Virus record (IMG/VR): IMGVR_UViG_3300031963_000179
Span: 1-56,801 of that record
From: a virus
Reading direction: 5' to 3' (one strand)
Length of the DNA stretch: 56,801 nucleotides
Part shown: one piece after another, positions 20,101-29,100 of the stretch
Position numbering within the stretch: the first letter of the stretch is position 1
Layout: the number at the start of each line of letters is the position of its first letter
Notes under the pieces: model-generated
The model's input: only the letters and a program-made list of their open reading frames with translations
Database searches by the model: none
What the model was told of the DNA's origin: nothing
Position numbers and translations under genes: made by a program

Positions 20101-23100
20101 GTAAACAAGCCACTTCTGCAATTCAAAATATAAGTTTGCCTACAGGAGGAATAAACTATACTGTTTATGAAAATTGGTCTATAAATGTTGGAAACTACGG
20201 CGGTGTATTAGATCAAAACTTTATTGAATTTAAGCTTGAAGAACAAAAGTTAAACGGAAATCCCTCAATCATTAGTGTAATAAATGGTGAATCTGAACCA
20301 GGGTCGATGCAAGAAATACCTCTGTATGGACTGACTAACTATGGTCGTGTCCCGCAAAATATAAGAATTTTACCTTTATTACCATCTTATAAAATGAATC
20401 AGTTGCCTTCAGCTGGATATGTAAATTTTGAAGATGTCAAAATGCATTCATATAAGGTAACGAATTTAAATCAAAATCTAGTTTCAATTAATGATGTTTA
20501 TAAAAATGAATATGTATGGATAGCTGATTTTAAGGGAGATTGGAAAGCTTATGCAACCATTTCTCTAAGTAATTCTACTGACGTAATTTCTATTGTAAAT
20601 GTTGTTAATAATTTAAATGATACATGTACAGTATTTTTCAGCAAACCTCACGGCTTAACAGTTAATTCTGTAATATTAATTTTGAATTATGCAAGTGCTG
20701 TAGACGGTTTTCACGTTGTTGTAAAAATAGGTAATGCAAACTCAGTTGTGATTGATTTGAGCTTACCGTTATCTATACCAAATATAGAATCAACAGGTAT
20801 CGTTTCTAAATTACAAAATCAAAGAGTAAATTCACCAAAAGATATTATAAATTTAAATTTATTAGATACAGAATTTGTAAAAAATACTGTTTGGGTAGAC
20901 GAAAATATAGATGGTACATGGGCGGTTTATAGAAAATCAATTAACTATTTAGGTACAACCACATTTACTAAGCCATCTCCTACTACAACCTTTGGAAGTA
21001 GTGTTGCTTATGACACTAAGCTTGGATATTTTATAGCTGATTCGGGTGCAGGAAACATTTACAGATACAAGTATATTTCAAATGTAAACTTTTGGAATTT
21101 AGAAGAAACAATAACACTATCGTCAAGCCCAACTGGTTTTGGTACCAGTATGGATAAGCAACAAAACTTTTTAGCAGTGTTAAAATCTGCAGCGACAAGC
21201 ACAGTGTACATTTATGAGTTAGTTCAAACAGAAAAAATTGAAGCTGTTGCTTTACAAAATTCTTTTAACGTAAGCGGACTTACAGATAAAGTAGTAATGT
21301 CAGATGATTGTAATTATTTCTTTGTTGGAAAAAGTTCAACCAGACAAGTTTTTGCATATAGAAGAAATACGTTTTTAACCTATACAAGCATAGGCTATTC
21401 TTTAACAACAGCTATACAGCAGAATGGCACACAATTTACTGTAAGCGGTGATAGAAGGTCATTATTGTTAGAAGGACAAATGGTTAGTTTTTCTAATGCT
21501 GATACTGCTCAAACTTATAAAATAATAACTGGTACATATAGTTCTTCAGCAAACACCACAACCTTTACAATTGATGGTTACTTTTTTGCAGGCGTTACTG
21601 CAGGTACTATAGTTTATAGAGCATATTACAATTACACTAATGTAGCAACAATTACTGGTGCTGGATCGGCAACAAATTTTGGATCAAACATTGCTACCAA
21701 TTATAATGGAACTCAATTATTTGTAAGCGCACCAAATCAAGATTTTAATGCTGTTACAGATACAGGAGCCGTGTATGTTTACAATAGAATTAGACAGGTT
21801 TTTGAAAGCAATTTCAATTCAATACTTACATTAACTACAAGCTTCACATTAGGATGGACTCCTGTAAATTCAGTGACAGTATTACGAAATGGTGTTGTGT
21901 TAAGCACAAGTAACTATACTATTTCTACTAATATACTGACTATTAATATTCAAATTAACGCCGGCGATTTAATCACAGTTGAAGGAAATGATTTTGTTTT
22001 ATCTCAGACACTAATTGGTCATAGCCAAGTTTCTAATCCTAGAATCGGAATGCTTTATGGTAAAGGATTGGATATTAATACGTTTGGTAATGAACTATTA
22101 ATTGGTGCTCCGTTCGACATAGTTGATGCTACAGGTACTGAAGGAAGCGTTTACCGTTATACTAATGCAGGCAAAAAATTTGGAATAATAACTGGCTCAA
22201 CTGCGTATTCACTTTCAACGCAGCAAAATATTTTAATAAATGGTTTTCTTGTAACATTACCTAGCACAGGTATAGATGGCGCTGTAAGTGCTATAATACA
22301 AGCGAATATACCAAACGTAACTGCTTCAAAAACAATAGATAATAAATTAGTAATTCAACTTATAAATCAAAATCTCAATACATCCGGAGATAAACTTAAT
22401 TTAACTGTTTTTGCCGAAGCTGATTATGCTAGTTTGGGAATCACATATTATCAAAAAACACAAGAGTTTCACGATCCTAATATTCAAAACGCAACGCAAT
22501 ATGGATCCGCACTTAAATTCAATGAATTTAATTCTTTTGTAGTTACTGCTCCTACGAGCAATAGGTACACTCAAACAAATTTTGATTTTACTGACGATGA
22601 AGATTACACAAACGATACCATATTTGATAATAATTTTACTATATTTGTAGATATTTTAGTTGAAGCAGGTTCTGCTTACATGTACGATTATTTAGGAGCA
22701 TACAATGAAAGTATAAACAATATAGGAAATTTTGTATTAGCGCAGCTCCTTAACGATACTTCTACTAATATTGGTAGTGTACCATATTATGGAACCTCTA
22801 TAGCATTTAATGACTATAAGGTTATTATTGGTTCTCCGAACTATTTAACAGGAAGTGAAAATGGTCGTGCGAACATTTTTATAAACAACTCTAATGCGTC
22901 TGACTGGAGTGTTTATAGAAATCCTAATCAAAGTGTTGATATTGACTCATTACACATAGTTTCTATTTACAACAATCTTAATAGCCTAAATATTGTAAAT
23001 TTAGATTATATTGATCCTTTGCAGGGCAAACTATTGGGAGCTGTAAGAGAAAATCTTGATTATATTTCAAGTGTAGATCCTGCAGGATATAACAATAATA

Positions 23101-26100
23101 GTTCTACAAAAGTTGTTTGGGGACAACAGTATGTTGGTAAGCTTTGGTTCGACACCTCTCAAACAAGATTTATTGATTATCATCAAAATGATATAGTTTA
23201 TAATAGCAAATATTGGGGTAGTGTATTTCCTGGCAGTATTGTTTCGGTTTATACTTGGATAGAAAGTGATGTGTTGCCTATCGATTATTCCGGTGTTGGG
23301 ACAGTATATGATATTGATTCTTACACTACTCTTTATGAGGTAATTAATGGCGGCACAATTGTTACAAGATATTATTATTGGGTAAAAAATATAGGCAATG
23401 TAATAAGTGCGAACAAGACGCTTTCTGATAATATCATTTCATCATACATATCCAATCCTATTAGTTCAGGCATAGCATTTTTAGCACCGTTAAAGCAAAA
23501 CGTATTTGGTTTGTATAATGTATCTGAATATATTAGTTCAAACTTTACTAGCTTACACTTAGGATTTAAGTCTAACTTAGGTAATGATGTTGCACACACT
23601 GAATTTAAATTAATAAGAGATGGTTATGCTGAAGATTTCTTACCAGGACTGCCAACACTATACAACAATCTTGTAAGACCAGACGGACTATACAGAAAAT
23701 TACTAGATAGTTTTGCTGGTGTTGATGCACAAGGTCAAGCAGTACCTAACCCATTCTTGCCTAGATTATTACAAACTGGAACTAATTTAAGACCTAATCA
23801 AAGTTTTTTCTATAATAGATTAAAAGCTTTACAAAATTATGTTCAATTTGCAAATAATGTAATGATAAAGTTTCCAATAACAGAATTAAAAAATCCAAGT
23901 TTCTTATCATTAGGCGGATCCGCAATAACAGGTGTAAATGCCCCTGCATTCTTTACAATTTCGGGTGATAATTTTGATACAAATAATTATTGGGAATATG
24001 TGAATTGGTGGGAGGAAGGTTATTCAGACTCAACAAAAACTGATATTGATGTTGCCAAATATTACGATTTAGAAAAACTAACTCCGTATGAAAATATGAT
24101 AGTCGGAGTAAATTCTAACAGTAACGGAAAACGTGAGGTCTATATTTACAGAGTAAATTCTTGGCAGAGAATAGGGTTAGAATTAGGTACAATTCAAATT
24201 AAAGACTCGCTTTGGAATTACAGCATTAATGGTATAGGATTCGGTGATAGCTTTTTTGATAGCGATCCTTATGATACGTTTCCCTCTGTCGAAACATATA
24301 ATATAATTCGTGGATTAAATGAAGAAGTATTTACTGATGATTTGCTGATTTATAGAAATCAAGGTTTAATTTTATTGTTTAATTATATAATCACCGAAAG
24401 TGATGAATTTGGTAATTACTTGCCTTGGTTAAACAAAACATCATTCTTAGATGTTGAACATACCTTAAGAGAATTGGAACAAATTAAAAATTTCCAAAGA
24501 GACAATGAAGATTTTCTATATGGATACATTAATGAAGTTAAACCATATAGAGTAAAATTAAAAGAATTTAGTTTAAAATATACAAAAACAAATATCTATG
24601 ATGGTAATATAACTGATTTTGATTTACCTTCTCAGTGGAATGCTGAATTAAATTCATTCGTAACACCTGAGCTAGTTTTTGGTGATACAACAAAAGACTC
24701 ACAATATACTACTACTGATCCTATATGGGATGAAACTCAATACAATCAGTGGTTTAATAATTATGGAGTTAAATTACAAGGAAGACCAAATTATTTTATT
24801 GGTTTGTTAAAAGCATATGTGCCAGTCGCAACTAAAGTTATTATCGTAGACAATGCATTTGGCTATCCTGTAACAGGTGTTATAAAAATAGATAACGAAT
24901 TCATCGGATATAATCAAGTTGATAGAGATTTAGGTATATTATCAGGACTGACACGCGGAGCATTTGATACCGAAGTCGTAGAACACATGCCGGGTACTAA
25001 AATTTATATTGACTTACCTGCTGTAACTGTATTGTATGCAGGCAGAGCCTATACCGAACCACCTAATATAATCACATATGTTGATACTTCAATTTTTCCT
25101 GCTCCTAAGGTTCAAGCTGCGATCAAAGCACAAATGTCAGGAGATGAAGTCATTGCAGTTACTATTTTAAACTCAGGTGAAGGATATAAAGTTCTACCAG
25201 AACTCATTATTGAACCAGCGATAGAACATAAATTTGACTCTACTGATATTAATTTTACAAATAATACCGTAAACGTTCCTTTCAAACTTTTTGAAACAGG
25301 AGACTTATTACAGTATAGAAAAGGTGATAATGTAACTCCTATTTTAGGATTGATTGATAAGCAATATTATTACATTAGACTAATTGAATATGGGCTGCAA
25401 AAACCCACAGTTACTTTAGCTAACGAAAACAGACCAACTGCAATAGCATTTTACATTTCAAAAATTAATGCTATAAATGATACGTATCGATTAAGTTTAG
25501 TTCAAAGTAAAACACCAAGTGATAATCATATTCTATCACTGGGAGCTAGATTAATCCCAATATCAAGTAATGCTCCTACAAGACAAATTACTCCTATCTT
25601 GAAGTTTGATAGAACAAGTTATACCCCAGTAGTTCAACCTTGGGCCCCTAATCAATTCTACATCTCTGATTATAACAGTATTGGAAATGATGCAAGTTAC
25701 GGAAGTAGATTAGCAACTGCAATACCTTATAATTCTGTTTCTGGTTCTGTAGCCCCGCCGGGAGGAAACGGTGCTATATTCAATGTGTACGCTTGGATAT
25801 ATGGAAATGAAGATGAACCACCTAATTTTAATTCATCAGGAAATACTTATGGAGTCTATACTGCAGACCTTAATAGTGGTGGGTTAGGCTATCAAGTTGG
25901 TGACGTAATTACTATACCTGGTACTTCTTTAGGCGGAACCGCACCTCTCAACAGTTGTACAATCACTGTTGCGCAAGTTACACTTCCTGGATCAATAACT
26001 CAGTATGTAGTAGAAGGAATCCCTTCTACTGTTTTTAGGTCCAGTTTACAAGGTGCAACAGTTCCTATTACTAACGTTACGACTGAGACAGGTACTAACA

Positions 26101-29100
26101 ATGTAATTGTTACTTTTAACTATGCTGCTAGTACATTAAGTGCAGGATATTTAAATAAAACAAAATTATATTTCTACAAGACTAGTAGATTAACAACTCC
26201 ATACATATATGATAATTCTGGATCAGGTGGTGCAATTATTTGGGTCACTAGTCCTAAGATTTATGGACAAACTGTGCTTAATGAGTACTTTATTGATATA
26301 AAAGATTTTGGAAATATTTACACAACCGGTGATAAAATTACTATTTCAGGATCGTTATTAGGAGGTACTAGCCCTGCTAATGATTTGATAATAACAGTTA
26401 CCTTCGCTCAATCAGGAGGCATAGTATTTTATTCACTTAGTGGAATCTGTGCTAACGCTTATGCCGAATACTATACTGTGCCCATAACAGCTACTCAGTG
26501 CAGATTATATTACAATTCAATATTAACAGATCCAGTAAAGAATACAGTTGGAACTCCGTTTATATTTACCACAGGGGATATCGGATTTTATCCGGAACCA
26601 TTTACAACACCATCAGCTTCGCTAGTAGCCTACAATAATAAATTGTATAAGTGCATCGTTGCAAATAGCGATAGCACATTTGATTTTACAAAATGGGAAC
26701 TGTTGCAAAGTGACTATTTAGGAATTAATGCACTTGATAGAATAGTTACATACTATCAACCTACAGGTAACATGCCAGGTAACTATTTACCTTTGTTATT
26801 GTCAGGCTTAGAATATCCTAACGGAACTAATTTAGGTAATAAGTTTGATGAAGATTTTGAATTAGATGTTAATTTACAGGGGCAGCCATTTTATCCAAAA
26901 GAAATTGATATAAAGAGTATAGTGTACGATGGAATGAAATATGTCGCTGTAGGTAATACACCAAATCATGCTACAGTTTTATATAGCACGAACGGAAGAG
27001 ACTGGTTATTCAAAAAGATTAGTGATGTTCCTTTAAATGTAACAAGTATAATTTATTCAGGTTCTTTTTATGTGATTTCCGCTCAAAATTCTAGTGCACC
27101 TTTACTTATTAGTTATGATGGATATAATTGGGTAAGTGTTGGGTCTTATACTGTTTTTGATGACGCACCTTTTGATGTTACAGGGTTCGATACACTTTCT
27201 GTAGAAACTCCGAACGATGAGCTTTATAGTGTTGCATATTACAATAATAACTATGTGGCGGTAGGTAGCAACCTCTTAACCAGTATTAATGCAACAAGTT
27301 GGGGAACAGGGTTTAGTTTTCAAAGTAGATTGCCAAATGTTTTAAAATCTGTAAGTTATATTTCTGGATCAGGCCTCATATTTGAAGGATTTGTCGCAGT
27401 TGGTAGTGGTACTTCAGTCATTGAAGGGGCAAATACTCCTTCACCAGTTTTTGAGGAACAATCAAGAGTAATTATAAGCTATGACGGTATAGAGTGGACA
27501 AACACAAATCAAACAATTGACGCAAAATTTAACACAGTTTTTAATTCACCCACAAAAATTATTGCAGCAGGGGAGTTAGGTAAAATATATTGGTCAGTCA
27601 ATGCTAGTAACTGGAATCCTGCAACGATATTAGGTCCTGTGTTTACTACAGAAATTAATCATGGTATATTTGCATTAAACACTTACGTATTAGTTGGAAA
27701 TAACGGTATTGTGTTATACAGCGGTGATGGTCAAGTTTGGAACCAAACAGCTACAATTACAGTTAATACTTTAAATGAAATAAGTTTTGATGGTACTTAT
27801 TTAATAGTAGTCGGTGAAAATTCAACAATTTTAAGAAGTAGAAATATAATTGATTGGGAAAATATTTCATTTTTACTTGTAGAAGAACCTCAATACACTA
27901 TTCAGGGAGAAACGTTCCTGTCGGGTTATGGACCAGAAGAAATGGTTCCTGCTGTGATTTCTGATAATTTACAAATGATTGTCAAAACTACACCAGGCTC
28001 ACTTTGGGACCCAGGCGTATATGATAATTTTGGTTTTAATATGGTAGGAGTGACTATAGAAACTGAAAATATCACTCAGTTTTCATTTGCAGGTATATCA
28101 CCATTTGTGACAGAAATTGCGGTATATATTATATCTTCTTCAAACACCAGAGCGACTAGAATCTATAAAGTAAGTGATGTACCAACCGCAACTAGCCTAA
28201 CAAAAATTCAAACAATTAATTGGGTAAACAAAACTGTTACTTTGACATCTCCTATTTCTCCAACGGAAAAAATTTATTTTGAGTGTTATGATATTGGTGG
28301 AGGAAATCAACAATCAAAAGGAACATCAGACACTATTCCTATCAAATTAGATACTGAAAAAAATGAAAGTTATATTGACACAGAATATCCATTTAGATCA
28401 GGAGTTTATTTATTTTCTGTGGTTTATATAAATGGAGTAAAACAAACATTAAACACTGATTACAGAATAGAGCCAAATAAATCAAATTCAATTAGAATAA
28501 TTTTTGATTCAATAGTAGATTCTACAACACAATATGTAAGTTTTGCTATATTTGGTCCTACTACTACAAATTCGTACCAATATTGTATGCCAGAAACTCA
28601 GGTATTTCAATACACTAGTGGGCCACAAGTGTTTACTTTAACTAACTTTATGGGAGGTAGCAATGCTACTAATGCAGTAGTTGAAGTAGATGGTATTCGT
28701 GCAAGAAACACGATTGATTATACTATTGTAGGTAACACCTTAACTATACTACCTTCTATACCTGCTACAACTATAGTGAGTGTAACATCATTTAACGATA
28801 CGCAAAATCAATATTTTGTGACGCAAACATCTACCACTATACGAGTTACTCCTATATATTATGTAAATACCCCTGCAACTCCGGTGATAATTACTACAGC
28901 AACTAATCCCAATTTTGTTGATCAAGATCAAGTTTTAATCGACGGAGTTCAAAACATACCAGAAATTAATAATAATATTTTTTATGTAAGACCTTTACCC
29001 ACATATGTTGAAAACGCAGTAACGTATTATCCATTTGAACTGTATTTAGATTCAACCATGTCAATACCTGTAATTGGAAATACTTTTGGTACTTATTTTA

